NCBI GenBank assembly: GCA_028698215.1
Contig: JAQVDY010000001.1
Span: 1 to 64,000, forward strand
DNA from: Actinomycetota bacterium
GTDB taxonomy: Bacteria; Actinomycetota; Humimicrobiia; Humimicrobiales; Humimicrobiaceae
Direction of reading: 5' to 3'
DNA: 64,000 nucleotides
The notes under the pieces were generated by a model. The model was not told the DNA's origin. It ran no database searches and worked only from the letters and a program-made list of their open reading frames with translations. The translations under genes were made by a program, and so were the position numbers. Positions 18,377 through 29,394 of the stretch are shown piece by piece (within the stretch, counting starts at the first letter, position 1; every line of letters begins with the position of its first letter).

Positions 18377-18562
18377 TTACCAGCTGGACTTGGTTAGCCC
18401 AGGGATTTTTCCTTCATGCGCCAATTCTCTTAAACATATCCTACATAGACCAAACTTTCTAAAATAACCTCTGCTTCTGCCGCATCTATTGCATCGGCTA
18501 TATTGTCTGGTACCATATTTTTGCTGTTTTCCCTGTTTTTCTATTAAAGCTTTCTTAGCCAA
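18377..18562 (-). CDS. rpsZ: 30S ribosomal protein S14, type Z
   Basis: A 61-residue short S14 with two CxxC pairs (CNRC and CRIC, about residues 24-43), the zinc-binding type found in Gram-positives and many anaerobes. The end is [13 protein letters not shown]. It lies in the usual rplE-rpsZ-rpsH order. Confidence 0.95.
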   Translation of the reverse strand: MAKKALIEKQGKQQKYGTRQYSRCNRCGRSRGYFRKFGLCRICLRELAHEGKIPGLTKSSW

Positions 18563-18585
18563 TAAAAACTCCTCCTATAAAACTA

Positions 18586-19149
18586 TTATTTCCTAAAGGG
18601 AAACCCAAATTTAGTCAGCAAGCTTAATGCTTCCTGGTCATTCTGGGCAGTTGTATTTATGGTAATGTTCATTCCCCTCACACTTAATACACTGTCGTAA
18701 TCAATTTCTGGAAATACCAGCTGTTCCCTGATACCCATGGTATAATTTCCTGAACCATCAAAACTTTTGGGAGAAAGCCCCCTGAAATCTCTAACCCTTG
18801 GTAAAGCAACATTGAGCAGCCTGTCTAAAAACTCATACATCCTGGCCCCTCTTAAGGTTACCTTGCACCCAATGGGATTACCTTCCCTTACCTTAAAGCC
18901 GGCAATAGATTTTCTAGCTTTGGTTATGATTGGTTTCTGGCCGGTAATTTTAGTCAAATCTTCTACCGCCGCTTCCAATTCTTTTATGTTTTCAGTAGCT
19001 ACGCCTACCCCCATGTTAACGCTGATCTTGGTTACCTTGGGAACCTGCATGATATTCTTATAGCTAAACTCCTTACGGAGCTCATCTACTATCCTGGTTT
19101 GGTATTGTTCTTTTAATCTTGGTTTCATTGATCCCACCTTAGCACTCAT
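18586..19149 (-). CDS. rplE: 50S ribosomal protein L5
   Basis: A 187-residue L5 containing [30 protein letters not shown] and [17 protein letters not shown]. It binds 5S rRNA and contacts P-site tRNA. The N-terminus has a few extra residues before MKPRLKEQY, so a start at that internal Met is possible. It is almost contiguous with rplX. Confidence 0.95.
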   Translation of the reverse strand: MSAKVGSMKPRLKEQYQTRIVDELRKEFSYKNIMQVPKVTKISVNMGVGVATENIKELEAAVEDLTKITGQKPIITKARKSIAGFKVREGNPIGCKVTLRGARMYEFLDRLLNVALPRVRDFRGLSPKSFDGSGNYTMGIREQLVFPEIDYDSVLSVRGMNITINTTAQNDQEALSLLTKFGFPFRK

Positions 19150-19150
19150 T

Positions 19151-19462
19151 TTATATCTGCTCTCCGCACTTTTTACAAACCCTGACCTTTTTCCCTGCTT
19201 TGCCCTCCGTGAAACCTATCCTAGCCGGTTTGCCGCACTGAGGACAAATTACTGACACATTGGAAATGTGCAAGGGGCCTTCTTTATTTATAATTCCTCC
19301 AGGTTCATTCTGGCCTTTGGATCTAGTATGCCTTTTTATCATATTTAAGCCTTCTACAAAAACCTTGCCCCGCCTGGTATCAACCCGGAGCACCTTGCCG
19401 GTCTTACCCCTGTCTTTACCCTGGATTACCTTTACCTTATCATCTTTTTTTATCTTAAGCAT
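19151..19462 (-). CDS. rplX: 50S ribosomal protein L24 with C-terminal zinc ribbon
   Basis: A 103-residue L24. The N-terminal KOW region is [19 protein letters not shown]. The C-terminus carries two CxxCG pairs (CPQCGK and CKKCGE), a zinc ribbon present in many Gram-positive L24 proteins. It is an assembly initiator for the 50S subunit. Confidence 0.95.
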   Translation of the reverse strand: MLKIKKDDKVKVIQGKDRGKTGKVLRVDTRRGKVFVEGLNMIKRHTRSKGQNEPGGIINKEGPLHISNVSVICPQCGKPARIGFTEGKAGKKVRVCKKCGEQI

Positions 19463-19474
19463 ATCTATACACTC

Positions 19475-19843
19475 CTACACTACTTCCGGTGAAAGTGAAA
19501 TAATTTTCATAAAATTTTTCTCTCTAAGCTCCCGGGCAACCGGCCCAAAAATCCTGGTTCCTCTAGGGTTGTTCTGATTGTCAATAATGACAGCAGCATT
19601 ATCGTCAAACCTTATATTAGACCCGTCTTTTCGGCGGTAAGACTTTTTGGACCTTACCAAAACAGCCTTTACGATCTCGCTTTTTTTAACCACGCCTCCC
19701 GGGATAGCTTCCTTTACGGTAGCCACAAAAACATCGCCTATCTTGGCATACCTTCTCCTGGAACCACCGAGAACCTTTATACACAGTATCTTTCTAGCAC
19801 CGGTATTATCTGCCACCTTTACCATGGTCTCTGCTTGAATCAT
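19475..19843 (-). CDS. rplN: 50S ribosomal protein L14
   Basis: A 122-residue L14, highly conserved: [38 protein letters not shown] and the C-terminal IISLSPEVV. It lies at the subunit interface and is the binding site of RsfS in bacteria. Length and order are normal. Confidence 0.96.
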   Translation of the reverse strand: MIQAETMVKVADNTGARKILCIKVLGGSRRRYAKIGDVFVATVKEAIPGGVVKKSEIVKAVLVRSKKSYRRKDGSNIRFDDNAAVIIDNQNNPRGTRIFGPVARELREKNFMKIISLSPEVV

Positions 19844-19858
19844 TTTATTTACCCTTCT

Positions 19859-20116
19859 CTACTCAGCTTTCCTAATTATTTCCAGCAAACGCCATCTTTT
19901 GGTTTTGCTCAGCGGCCTGGTTTCCATAATCCTAACTATGTCGCCGGTATTGCAGGAATTATCAGGATCCTCTACCTTAAACTTTTTAAATTTCTTCATA
20001 ATCTTTTTATACAAAGGGTGCTTGTAAAGTGATGCAACCTCCACAACCGCTGTTTTTTCCATCTGGTTGCTAACTACAGTACCTACCCTTGTTTTCCTCT
20101 TTCCTCTTTCCAACAA
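19859..20116 (-). CDS. rpsQ: 30S ribosomal protein S17
   Basis: An 85-residue S17 with [32 protein letters not shown] and [17 protein letters not shown]. It is an OB-fold primary binder of 16S rRNA. It is located between rpmC and rplN as usual. Confidence 0.95.
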   Translation of the reverse strand: MLERGKRKTRVGTVVSNQMEKTAVVEVASLYKHPLYKKIMKKFKKFKVEDPDNSCNTGDIVRIMETRPLSKTKRWRLLEIIRKAE

Positions 20117-20124
20117 TATCCCCC

Positions 20125-20337
20125 TTATTTACCGCTTTTCTTATTTATGCCTAATTCTTTTTCTCTAATCAGAGTATTTATGGCAGCCACTTCTTTTTTT
20201 AAATTCTTAATCCTCATAGGATTTTCCAGTTGTCCCGTGGCTTTCTGAAACTTTAAATTAAAAATAGTTTTTTTAACCTCTGACAGTCTTTTTTCCAGTT
20301 CTTCTATGGTCTGTTCCCTTAATTCATTAACTTTCAT
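20125..20337 (-). CDS. rpmC: 50S ribosomal protein L29
   Basis: A 70-residue L29, an antiparallel helical pair containing [18 protein letters not shown] and [14 protein letters not shown]. It sits at the tunnel exit near the trigger-factor/SRP docking site. It lies 16 nt after rplP. Confidence 0.94.
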   Translation of the reverse strand: MKVNELREQTIEELEKRLSEVKKTIFNLKFQKATGQLENPMRIKNLKKEVAAINTLIREKELGINKKSGK

Positions 20338-20353
20338 TTCTCACCCAACACTG

Positions 20354-20767
20354 CTACTCTTTTATAAATTTGGTGCCAATAGATAATTTATTGGAAGCCA
20401 GTCTTATAGCTTCTCTGGCTACTTCTTCACTTACCCCTGACAGTTCAAACATAATCTTGCCAGGTTTGATAACTGCTACCCATTGTTCAGGTGCTCCCTT
20501 ACCTCCACCCATTCTGGTCTCGGCAGGCTTTTTAGTAATAGGTTTATGGGGAAATACATTAATCCAAACCTTGCCTCCCCTTTTAATGGACCTGGTAAGA
20601 GCAATCCTGGCTGCTTCTATCTGCCTGGAGGTAACCCATCCAGGCTCCAATGCCTGCAGCCCATACTCACCAAAAGAAAGCTTTAGGCCTCCCTTGGCCA
20701 TGCCTTTCATCCTGCCCCTCTGTACTTTTCTATGTTTTACCCTTTTAGGCATCAACATTGGTGACAT
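20354..20767 (-). CDS. rplP: 50S ribosomal protein L16
   Basis: A 137-residue L16 with [45 protein letters not shown] and [21 protein letters not shown]. It contacts the A-site tRNA elbow. ATG at 20767, 6 nt after TAGGAG, is supported; this adds three residues (MSP) before the standard MLMPKR. Confidence 0.95.
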   Translation of the reverse strand: MSPMLMPKRVKHRKVQRGRMKGMAKGGLKLSFGEYGLQALEPGWVTSRQIEAARIALTRSIKRGGKVWINVFPHKPITKKPAETRMGGGKGAPEQWVAVIKPGKIMFELSGVSEEVAREAIRLASNKLSIGTKFIKE

Positions 20768-20776
20768 TTTCTACTC

Positions 20777-21484
20777 CTAACTTGAAACTTTTTCCTCTTC
20801 TTTAATGGTTTCCGTGGGCTTGTTTATCTTTTTCTTTTCTGTTTCAATTTCCTCTTTATCTAGAATCCTATCGCCCAAGTAAATCCAAACTTTAACTCCG
20901 ATTTTACCGAAAGTAGTATTAGCCTCGGCAAAACCATAATCAATATCTGCCCTTAAGGTATGCAGGGGAACACGGCCTTCACGATACCATTCTGTTCTGG
21001 CCATTTCCGCACCGCCCAGGCGCCCTGAACACTGCACCCTGATACCTTTAGCTCCGGCTTTGATAGCCAATGAAACTGCTTTTTTCATGGCTCTCCTGAA
21101 GCTAACCCTTCCTAAAAGCTGTGAAGCTATGCTCTCAGCTACCAGCTTGGCTATAAGTTCAGGTTTCTTAATTTCCACTATATTAAGCTGTATGTTACGG
21201 TTGGTCTCTTTTTCCAAAAGAGCCCTGATATCATTAATGGTATTTCCCTTTCTTCCAATAACAATACCTGGCTTAGAGGTATATACATCCACCTTTACTT
21301 CCTCGGTAGTCCTCTCTATCTCTATTGAAGATATCCCCGCATTTTCCAGCTGTCCATTTATAAGTTTTCTAATATTTAAATCTTCTTTCAGCAGCTGGGC
21401 ATAATCCTTGGTAGCAAACCATCTAGATTTCCAACCCTTATTTATTGCCAGCCTCAGGCCGTTAGGATTTACTTTTTGGCCCAT
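20777..21484 (-). CDS. rpsC: 30S ribosomal protein S3
   Basis: A 235-residue S3 with the N-terminal [18 protein letters not shown], the KH domain [15 protein letters not shown], and [17 protein letters not shown]. The C-terminal tail is Lys/Glu-rich. ATG follows AGGAGG located inside the rplV coding region; the two genes overlap by 23 nt. Confidence 0.95.
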   Translation of the reverse strand: MGQKVNPNGLRLAINKGWKSRWFATKDYAQLLKEDLNIRKLINGQLENAGISSIEIERTTEEVKVDVYTSKPGIVIGRKGNTINDIRALLEKETNRNIQLNIVEIKKPELIAKLVAESIASQLLGRVSFRRAMKKAVSLAIKAGAKGIRVQCSGRLGGAEMARTEWYREGRVPLHTLRADIDYGFAEANTTFGKIGVKVWIYLGDRILDKEEIETEKKKINKPTETIKEEEKVSS

Positions 21485-21836
21485 TATTTTCTACCTCCTC
21501 TTGTTTTCCATCAGACACAATTACCGTAATATGAGAAGTTCTTTTTCTAATCCTGGTAGCTCTACCTCTGGCTCTAGGCCTGAACCTCTTCAGGGTAGGA
21601 CCCTCATTTACATATATTTTAGAAACAAATAAATCATCTTCCTCCATGCCATGATTCTCAGTAGCATTGGCAGCAGCGCTGCTAATGGCTTTCTTAACAA
21701 TATCGGCGGCCTTCTTAGGAGTAAAAGATAATAAATTTACGGCATCTTCCACCTTTTTATTCCTTACCAAGTCTACCACCAATCTCATCTTCTGCGGTGA
21801 TATCCTTATAAATTTTTCCACGGCTTTAGCTTCCAA
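21462..21836 (-). CDS. rplV: 50S ribosomal protein L22
   Basis: A 124-residue L22 with [19 protein letters not shown] and the tunnel-lining loop followed by [18 protein letters not shown]. The C-terminus has an added tail ([12 protein letters not shown]) that overlaps the start of rpsC. Confidence 0.95.
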   Translation of the reverse strand: MEAKAVEKFIRISPQKMRLVVDLVRNKKVEDAVNLLSFTPKKAADIVKKAISSAAANATENHGMEEDDLFVSKIYVNEGPTLKRFRPRARGRATRIRKRTSHITVIVSDGKQEEVENNGPKSKS

Positions 21837-21871
21837 CGCTTACTGCCTCCCTAATCAACATTAATAATTAA

Positions 21872-22168
21872 CTATTTCTTCTTAACTGAAGCTACTTTCT
21901 CACTCTTGCCCTTAAACACATGGGGCCTGATAGACCTGGTAGGGGCAAACTCTCCCAGTTTATGTCCCACCATGGCTTCAGATACAAATACCGGTATATG
22001 CCTCTTGCCATCATGGACGGCTATGGTATGGCCCACCATATCTGGAAATATGGTAGAGCTCCGGGACCAAGTCTTGATAATTTTCTTTTCGCCCTTTTCG
22101 TTAAGCTGCTCAACTTTCACTAACAGTTTTGGATCTATAAAAGGTCCTTTCTTTAAAGACCTGGACAT
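21872..22168 (-). CDS. rpsS: 30S ribosomal protein S19
   Basis: A 98-residue S19 beginning [16 protein letters not shown], with [22 protein letters not shown] and [17 protein letters not shown]. It is in the head of the 30S. The order rplB-rpsS-rplV is standard. Confidence 0.96.
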   Translation of the reverse strand: MSRSLKKGPFIDPKLLVKVEQLNEKGEKKIIKTWSRSSTIFPDMVGHTIAVHDGKRHIPVFVSEAMVGHKLGEFAPTRSIRPHVFKGKSEKVASVKKK

Positions 22169-22189
22169 ACAATTCCTCCTCAGATATTC

Positions 22190-23017
22190 TTATTTTCTTC
22201 TCTTAACAATATATTGATCACTATGCTTATTTTTTTTACGGGTCCTGTAACCCAATGTGGGTTTACCCCATGGAGTTACCGGATCTCTACCCGCGGTTTT
22301 ATTCTTTCCTTCGCCGCCGCCATGCGGATGATCAATGGGATTCATAGCCGTACCTCTAACTGTAGGCCTTACCCCCAACCATCTTTTTCTGCCTGCTTTT
22401 CCCAGCCTTACAATCTCATGTTCAACATTGCCAATCTGCCCGATGGTAGCCCTGCATTTTATACTTACCATTCTTACTTCTCCAGAAGGCAGCTTTATAC
22501 TGGCATAACCCTCTTCCTTGGCTACCAGCTGAGCTGAACCTCCTGCTGAGCGCACTATTTCCGCTCCCTTGCCTGCCTTAAGCTCAATATTGTGTATAAC
22601 TGTACCGGTAGGTATATTTTCCAAAGGTAGGCAGTTACCAGGTTTAATATCAGCCTGGGGACCGGATACTACTGTATCTCCTACATTAAGCTTTCTGGGA
22701 GCCACGATATATCTTTTTTCACCATCAGCATAATTAAGCAGCGCAATCCTGGCGCTGCGGTTAGGATCATATTCAATAGCGGCTACCTTAGCCGGTATAT
22801 TATCCTTGTTTCTCTTAAAATCTATTGCCCTGTATAACCTTTTATGCCCACCGCCGGTATGCCTGGTCGTTACCCTGCCATTATTGTTCCTGCCTGACTT
22901 CTTATTCAAAGAAGAAGTGAGGGACTTTTCCGGCCGCTTTTTGGTCAGATCCGAAAAATCCGACACGGTAGCCAGTCTTCTGCCCGGTGATGTAGGTTTA
23001 TATTTTTTTAAAGCCAA
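22190..23017 (-). CDS. rplB: 50S ribosomal protein L2
   Basis: A 275-residue L2 with [18 protein letters not shown] and the C-terminal [20 protein letters not shown], holding the conserved His near the peptidyl-transferase region. The open frame reaches 23032, but its first codons are the ribosome site GGAGGT. TTG at 23015-23017, 8 nt later, restores the canonical N-terminus and is chosen. Confidence 0.95.
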   Translation of the reverse strand: MALKKYKPTSPGRRLATVSDFSDLTKKRPEKSLTSSLNKKSGRNNNGRVTTRHTGGGHKRLYRAIDFKRNKDNIPAKVAAIEYDPNRSARIALLNYADGEKRYIVAPRKLNVGDTVVSGPQADIKPGNCLPLENIPTGTVIHNIELKAGKGAEIVRSAGGSAQLVAKEEGYASIKLPSGEVRMVSIKCRATIGQIGNVEHEIVRLGKAGRKRWLGVRPTVRGTAMNPIDHPHGGGEGKNKTAGRDPVTPWGKPTLGYRTRKKNKHSDQYIVKRRK

Positions 23018-23039
23018 CTTTATTACCTCCAAAAACTAG

Positions 23040-23327
23040 TTAAACTGTTTGAAAGAAATCAATCTTATCTTTAGCCCGCAATGTAACTACGGCCTTCTTA
23101 CCTTTGGCACTTTTGCCCACAGACCTGCCCAGTCTCTTTGGTTTGGGCTTGGTATTAATAGTACTGATATTTAGGACCTTAACCTTAAAAATCTCTTCCA
23201 CAGCTTTTTTTATCTGGGTTTTGTTAGCCCTAAAATCTACATAGAATGAATACCTGTTTTGCTGTACTACCCCATAACTTTTTTCTGAAACCACAGGGCC
23301 TAATATTATATCCCTAGGATCTTGCAT
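23040..23327 (-). CDS. rplW: 50S ribosomal protein L23
   Basis: A 95-residue L23 with DIILGPVVSEKSY, YSFYVDFRANKTQIKKAVEEIF and the basic loop TINTKPKPKRLGRSVG. It is the exit-tunnel docking protein for trigger factor and SRP. Its start overlaps rplD by 14 nt, so the two are likely translationally coupled. Confidence 0.95.
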   Translation of the reverse strand: MQDPRDIILGPVVSEKSYGVVQQNRYSFYVDFRANKTQIKKAVEEIFKVKVLNISTINTKPKPKRLGRSVGKSAKGKKAVVTLRAKDKIDFFQTV

Positions 23328-23952
23328 TGGTCAACCTCTCCACTAATTCAGTTAATGATTCCCTGGAAAAGACAATACAGTCCGCCACCAGCATCAAATA
23401 AGCATTTACAGACCTGGCTGTGGCTATTTCCACATTTTCTATATTGGCAAATGACTTGGCAGTATTACCATCCACCTGGCCTAATACCAGCAGCACCTTG
23501 CTATCTCCCAGCTCCAGCTTTTGCAAGATCTGGGCTGCCGTTTTAGTGCTGGGCTTATCAAACTCAAGTTTATCCAGTACTTTTATCCCGCCCTGGTTAA
23601 ACTTTTCAGAAAGTGCAATCAGCTTGGATTTTTTCAATACTTTCTTATTTAGCTTAAAGGAATAATCTCTGGGCTTAGGCCCGAATACCACTCCCCCGCC
23701 TTTCCACAAAGGCGAACGGTTGGTCCCAGCCCTGGCATTTCCAGTACCTTTCTGCCTCCAGGGCTTTCGGCCTCCGCCTCTTACCTCACTTCTGGTCTTG
23801 GTGCTATGGGTACCGGACCTCTGTGAAGCCAAAAACCTTCTTACCTCCTGGTACAAAATCTCGTGGTTGGACTCCTGCTTAACCAGCTGGTCATCTATAT
23901 TTATTTTTTCTATCTCTTTTCCTTCAGCATCTATTACATTCAAGCTAGCCAT
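23314..23952 (-). CDS. rplD: 50S ribosomal protein L4
   Basis: A 212-residue L4 with the tunnel loop STKTRSEVRGGGRKPWRQKG and GNARAGTNRSPLWKGGGVVFG. In E. coli L4 also represses the S10 operon; no matching leader was recognised here. It overlaps rplW by 14 nt. Confidence 0.95.
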   Translation of the reverse strand: MASLNVIDAEGKEIEKINIDDQLVKQESNHEILYQEVRRFLASQRSGTHSTKTRSEVRGGGRKPWRQKGTGNARAGTNRSPLWKGGGVVFGPKPRDYSFKLNKKVLKKSKLIALSEKFNQGGIKVLDKLEFDKPSTKTAAQILQKLELGDSKVLLVLGQVDGNTAKSFANIENVEIATARSVNAYLMLVADCIVFSRESLTELVERLTNARS

Positions 23953-23964
23953 TATAATCTCCTG

Positions 23965-24591
23965 TTAATTTTGTTTTTCCAGGTAAACAATATTGCCTTT
24001 ACTGCCGGGCACGCTTCCCTTCACCAGAATAAGATTCTGTTCTGCCAGTATTTCCACAACCTCTGAACCCTTTATGGTAACCGTGGCATTACCCATTCTG
24101 CCCGGCATTTTCTTGCCCTTATGAATACGGGCAGGAGTAGCGCACATACCTACAGACCCTGGAATCCGGTGTGAATGGGAACCATGCGACATTCTTCCCC
24201 GATGGAAATTATGCCTTTTGATTACCCCGGCAAAACCCTTACCCTTGGAAGTGCCCCTAATTTTGAGCTTATCTCCCACTTTAAACACAGCATCAGGATC
24301 AATGCTGTCTCCAGCTTTAATGTCTACCGCTTCCTGCAGCCTGATTTCCTGGGTATACCTTTTAGGTTCAGCTTTCAGTTTGGAAAATTCACCCTGCTTA
24401 GGTTTGTTTACCTTTTTCTTATCTACCTTGCCAAAAGCTACCTTTAAAGCATGGTATCCATCTTTCTCTTTATCTTTTACCTGAAGCACTACACAGGGTT
24501 CAGCTTCAATAGCTGTAACATAAACAGCATTGCCGTTATCCTTAAACACCTGTGTGGTACCTATTTTTTTTCCATATATCGCATCTACCAT
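23965..24591 (-). CDS. rplC: 50S ribosomal protein L3
   Basis: A 208-residue L3 starting MVDAIYGKKIGTTQVFKDNG, with GTSKGKGFAGVIKRHNFHRG and HSHRIPGSVGMCATPARIHKG. It is an assembly initiator contacting the peptidyl-transferase centre. A hairpin with a T tract lies in the 69-nt gap to rpsJ. Confidence 0.95.
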   Translation of the reverse strand: MVDAIYGKKIGTTQVFKDNGNAVYVTAIEAEPCVVLQVKDKEKDGYHALKVAFGKVDKKKVNKPKQGEFSKLKAEPKRYTQEIRLQEAVDIKAGDSIDPDAVFKVGDKLKIRGTSKGKGFAGVIKRHNFHRGRMSHGSHSHRIPGSVGMCATPARIHKGKKMPGRMGNATVTIKGSEVVEILAEQNLILVKGSVPGSKGNIVYLEKQN

Positions 24592-24615
24592 TTTTCCACC
24601 ACTTTCAAACTTTAC

Positions 24616-24643
24616 AAAAAAGTAGTTATTTTAATCAAATAAC
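24616..24643 (-). terminator. Weak hairpin with T tract between rpsJ and rplC
   Basis: On the minus strand GTTATTT/AAATAAC (24637-24643 with 24625-24631) forms a 7-bp stem with a 5-nt loop, followed after three bases by TTTTTT. AT-rich; it may be a leaky attenuator or an mRNA 3'-end stabiliser. Confidence 0.35.
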
Positions 24644-24660
24644 CGTATATTGCAACCCGG

Positions 24661-24981
24661 CTAAGACTTAATCTCTATGTCTACTCCTGCCGGTAAACTC
24701 AACCTCATTAAAAGATCCACTGTTTTGGGAGTAGGCTCCAGAATATCTATAAGTCTCTTATGGACCCTGATCTCGAAATGCTCCCTGGAATCCTTATTGA
24801 CATGAGGAGACCTTATAACGCAATATAGATTTCTCCTGGTAGGCAAAGGAACCGGACCCAAAACCTTGGCTCCTGAATTCTCTGCCGTTTCCACGATCTT
24901 TTTTGCAGACTTATCTATAATCTCATGGTCATAAGCCTTTAATTTTATTCTTATTTTCTGCCCGATTTTAGCCGCAGCCAC
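24661..24981 (-). CDS. rpsJ: 30S ribosomal protein S10
   Basis: A 106-residue S10 (NusE) with [41 protein letters not shown] and [16 protein letters not shown]. Besides its ribosomal role, S10 joins the NusB/NusG antitermination complex. It follows tuf by 16 nt. Confidence 0.96.
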   Translation of the reverse strand: MAAAKIGQKIRIKLKAYDHEIIDKSAKKIVETAENSGAKVLGPVPLPTRRNLYCVIRSPHVNKDSREHFEIRVHKRLIDILEPTPKTVDLLMRLSLPAGVDIEIKS

Positions 24982-24993
24982 AATTCCTCCTAC

Positions 24994-26241
<1,248 letters not shown>

Positions 26242-26259
26242 TAATATATATTCAAAGCC

Positions 26260-28350
26260 TTATACTGCTATACTTGTTCCCCTGCTCTTGTTAATAATTT
26301 CATCCGAAATATTAGCCGGAACCGGCTCATATTTTAAGAACTGCATGGTAAAAGTGGCTCTTCCCTGGGTCTTGGACCTCAAATCGGTAGCATAGCCAAA
26401 CATATTAGCCAAAGGAACCTCACATTCTATAACCCTGGTATTGCTCCTCAGATTAACCTGGACAATACGTCCCCTACGGGAATTAATGTCTCCGATAACC
26501 TCGCCCATAAATTCATCAGGGGTTACCACTTCCACATCCATGATAGGCTCCAACATCACCGGTCCGCATTTTTTCATAGCATCCCTGAAAGCTTTGGAAG
26601 CAGCTATCCTGTAAGCCAAATCAGAAGAATCCACATCATGGTAGGAACCGTCCAGCAGAACTGCCTTAACATCCACTACCGGATAGCCAGCCAGCTCGCC
26701 GCTCTGCATTGCATCCTCTATACCGCGTTTAATTGACGGTATAAATTCATTAGGTATGGCTCCGCCCTTGATTTTGTCTTCAAACTCAAAGCCCTTACCA
26801 TATTCATTGGGACTAAACTTGACAATAACATGTCCATACTGGCCCCGGCCGCCGCTCTGCCTTATATATTTTCCTTCTATCTGGGCTTCCTTGGTAATAG
26901 TTTCCCGGTAGGAAACCTGCGGCCTACCCACATTAGCATCTACTCCATACTCTCTCAGAAGGCGGTCCACTATAATTTCTAAGTGAAGCTCGCCCATACC
27001 TTCAATAATGGTCTGCCCGGTTTCAGCATCAGTGCCCACCCTGAAAGTGGGGTCTTCATCCGAAAGCTTCCTTAATGCCTTGCCCAGCTTTTCCTGGTCT
27101 ACCTTGGTCTTGGGCTCTATGGCTATAGACAGCACAGGCTCCGGGAAAGTTATGTTCTCATATTTTATAGGATGCTGTACATCACAGATGGTATCTCCGG
27201 TTTTAACCTGTTTTAAGCCCACTACTGCTACTATGTCACCGCAGTATACTTCATCTCTTTCTTCCCTGCGGTTGGCATGCATCTGGAGCAGTTTGCCTAT
27301 TCTCTCTTTTTTGCCATTTTCGGCATTAAGCACCTGGGATCCTGTGGCAAGGGTTCCGGAATATATCCTGACATAAGCCAGCTTGCCTACAAAAGGATCA
27401 GTCATTATCTTAAATACCAGGCCCGAGAAAGGTGAGTTATCATCAATATCGCGATATATTTCTTCTCCTGTTTCCAAATCCAGGCCCTTGGGCTGAGGCA
27501 CCTCCAGCGGGGAAGGCAGATAATCCAGTACTGCATCCAGCAGAGGCTGGACACCCTTGTTTTTAAATGCAGACCCGCATAATACCGGTATGGCCTGCAT
27601 GTTCAAAGTAATATCCCTTATAGCCTCCTTGATTTCGGCTTCAGAGATTTCCATATTCTCCACATACTTAGTTAAAATTTCATCATTGAAATTGGAGATA
27701 TTCTCTATCATTTCCTGCCGGTACTTGTTGGCCTCCTCTACCATATCTTCCGGTATATCCTCAAATTCAAACTTCATGCCCATTTCATCTTTATAGATGA
27801 TGGCCTTCATGCTTACCAGGTCTATGAGACCGGTAAAATTATCTTCACTGCCTATGGGGATCTGCACCGGGACAGGGTTGGCATTTAGCCTGGTTTTAAT
27901 CATCTCCATTACATAGAAGAAGTCAGCTCCAGTCCTGTCCATCTTATTTACAAAGGCAATCCTGGGTACATTGTATTTTACAGCCTGCCTCCATACTGTT
28001 TCTGACTGGGGCTCTACCCCGCCTACCGCACAAAAGACAGCAATCATGCCGTCCAGTACCCTTAGCGACCTCTCCACCTCTACTGTGAAATCAACATGGC
28101 CCGGAGTATCGATTATATTTATCCGGTGGTCCTTCCAGAAACAGGTAGTAGCGGCAGAAGTAATGGTAATGCCCCTTTCCTGCTCCTGGACCATCCAGTC
28201 CATAACCGCAGCTCCATCATGCACTTCACCTATCTTGTATGTTTTTCCAGTATAATAGAGGATACGCTCACTGGTAGTAGTTTTACCCGCATCTATATGA
28301 GCAGTAATCCCTATATTTCTTGTATTCTTTAACGATACTTGCCTAGCCAT
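26260..28350 (-). CDS. fusA: Elongation factor G
   Basis: A 696-residue translocase GTPase. N-terminal G motifs: [24 protein letters not shown] and NKMDRTGAD. Domain IV has the conserved GRGQYGHV region, and the C-terminus contains [14 protein letters not shown] and [14 protein letters not shown]. The single gene sits between rpsG and tuf. No features of EF-G2-like paralogues were noted. Confidence 0.96.
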   Translation of the reverse strand: MARQVSLKNTRNIGITAHIDAGKTTTSERILYYTGKTYKIGEVHDGAAVMDWMVQEQERGITITSAATTCFWKDHRINIIDTPGHVDFTVEVERSLRVLDGMIAVFCAVGGVEPQSETVWRQAVKYNVPRIAFVNKMDRTGADFFYVMEMIKTRLNANPVPVQIPIGSEDNFTGLIDLVSMKAIIYKDEMGMKFEFEDIPEDMVEEANKYRQEMIENISNFNDEILTKYVENMEISEAEIKEAIRDITLNMQAIPVLCGSAFKNKGVQPLLDAVLDYLPSPLEVPQPKGLDLETGEEIYRDIDDNSPFSGLVFKIMTDPFVGKLAYVRIYSGTLATGSQVLNAENGKKERIGKLLQMHANRREERDEVYCGDIVAVVGLKQVKTGDTICDVQHPIKYENITFPEPVLSIAIEPKTKVDQEKLGKALRKLSDEDPTFRVGTDAETGQTIIEGMGELHLEIIVDRLLREYGVDANVGRPQVSYRETITKEAQIEGKYIRQSGGRGQYGHVIVKFSPNEYGKGFEFEDKIKGGAIPNEFIPSIKRGIEDAMQSGELAGYPVVDVKAVLLDGSYHDVDSSDLAYRIAASKAFRDAMKKCGPVMLEPIMDVEVVTPDEFMGEVIGDINSRRGRIVQVNLRSNTRVIECEVPLANMFGYATDLRSKTQGRATFTMQFLKYEPVPANISDEIINKSRGTSIAV

Positions 28351-28368
28351 AAAATAATCACCCTATAA

Positions 28369-28842
28369 TTACCATCTGTAATGGGCAAAAGCCTTATTGG
28401 CTTCTGCCATCTTATGCAAATCTTCTTTTTTCTTCACACTGTTGCCTGTATTGCTGGCACCATCCAATATCTCTGCAGCCAGCCTTTCAGCCATACTTTT
28501 TTCCCTTCTTTTTCTGGCAAAACCTACAATCCACCTGATAGACAGGGTAAGGGCCCTATCCGACTGTACCTCTATAGGCACCTGGTAGGTAGCTCCTCCT
28601 ACCCTTCGGGGTTTTACTTCCAGTATGGGCCTTACATTTTCCAGGCATTTATCCAAAATCTCTAAAGGATTTTCCTTGGTTTTATCCTCCAATATCTTCA
28701 AGCTTCCATAAACTATTTTCTCAGCAGTACTCTTTTTTCCTCCCAATAGAATCTTGCTTATAAGCTTGGCTACTATCCTACTCTTGTACATAGGATCGAC
28801 CTTATTTGCTTTTCTCTTAGTTGCTGTACCTTTTCTAGCCAT
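28369..28842 (-). CDS. rpsG: 30S ribosomal protein S7
   Basis: A 157-residue S7 with [41 protein letters not shown] and the C-terminal [14 protein letters not shown]. It initiates 30S head assembly. The length and position between rpsL and fusA are normal. Confidence 0.96.
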   Translation of the reverse strand: MARKGTATKRKANKVDPMYKSRIVAKLISKILLGGKKSTAEKIVYGSLKILEDKTKENPLEILDKCLENVRPILEVKPRRVGGATYQVPIEVQSDRALTLSIRWIVGFARKRREKSMAERLAAEILDGASNTGNSVKKKEDLHKMAEANKAFAHYRW

Positions 28843-28860
28843 TAATATACTCCTTAAACC

Positions 28861-29232
28861 TTACTTTGGTTTCTTTGCCCCATACCTTGAACGGGCTGAT
28901 TTTCTTCCTTCTACGCCTGCTGTATCCAGAGCGCCTCTTACTACCTTGTAACGCACGCCCGGCAAGTCCTTTACCCTGCCGCCTCTTACCAGCACAATGG
29001 AGTGCTCCTGCAGGTTATGCCCTATTCCGGGTATATAAGCGGTAACTTCAACCCCATTGGTCAACCTAACCCTGGCTACTTTCCTGAGGGCAGAGTTGGG
29101 CTTCTTGGGGGTAGTAGTATAAACTCTTACACAAACACCCCTTCTTAAAGGGTTGTCCTGCAAAGCAGGAGTCTTCCTCTTTTTGCTTATATTTTTTCTA
29201 CCTTTTCTTACTAACTGATTAATCGTAGGCAT
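28861..29232 (-). CDS. rpsL: 30S ribosomal protein S12
   Basis: A 123-residue S12 with [19 protein letters not shown] and [24 protein letters not shown]. The streptomycin-contact lysines in PKKPNSA and GRVKDLPG are the wild-type residues of sensitive strains. It is the first gene after a consensus promoter in the rpoC-rpsL gap. Confidence 0.96.
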   Translation of the reverse strand: MPTINQLVRKGRKNISKKRKTPALQDNPLRRGVCVRVYTTTPKKPNSALRKVARVRLTNGVEVTAYIPGIGHNLQEHSIVLVRGGRVKDLPGVRYKVVRGALDTAGVEGRKSARSRYGAKKPK

Positions 29233-29328
29233 AAAACCTTACCTTTATCTTAAATTTAACAAATAACTATAATAATCCAGTTTTTATTTGAATTTACTCT
29301 CCACATATATTTGGAGGCACGAAAAAAA

Positions 29329-29357
29329 AATTTATCATTATCAATATAAAATGTCAA
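29329..29357 (-). promoter_or_regulatory. Promoter for the rpsL-rpsG-fusA-tuf run
   Basis: On the minus strand a perfect -35 TTGACA (29352-29357) is separated by 17 bp from TAAATT (29329-29334, 4/6 to TATAAT). The start point would be near 29322, leaving a leader of about 90 nt with a short hairpin before rpsL. Confidence 0.6.
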
Positions 29358-29394
29358 TAATTAATTGATTAAATTGCCATTCTACCCTTATTAT

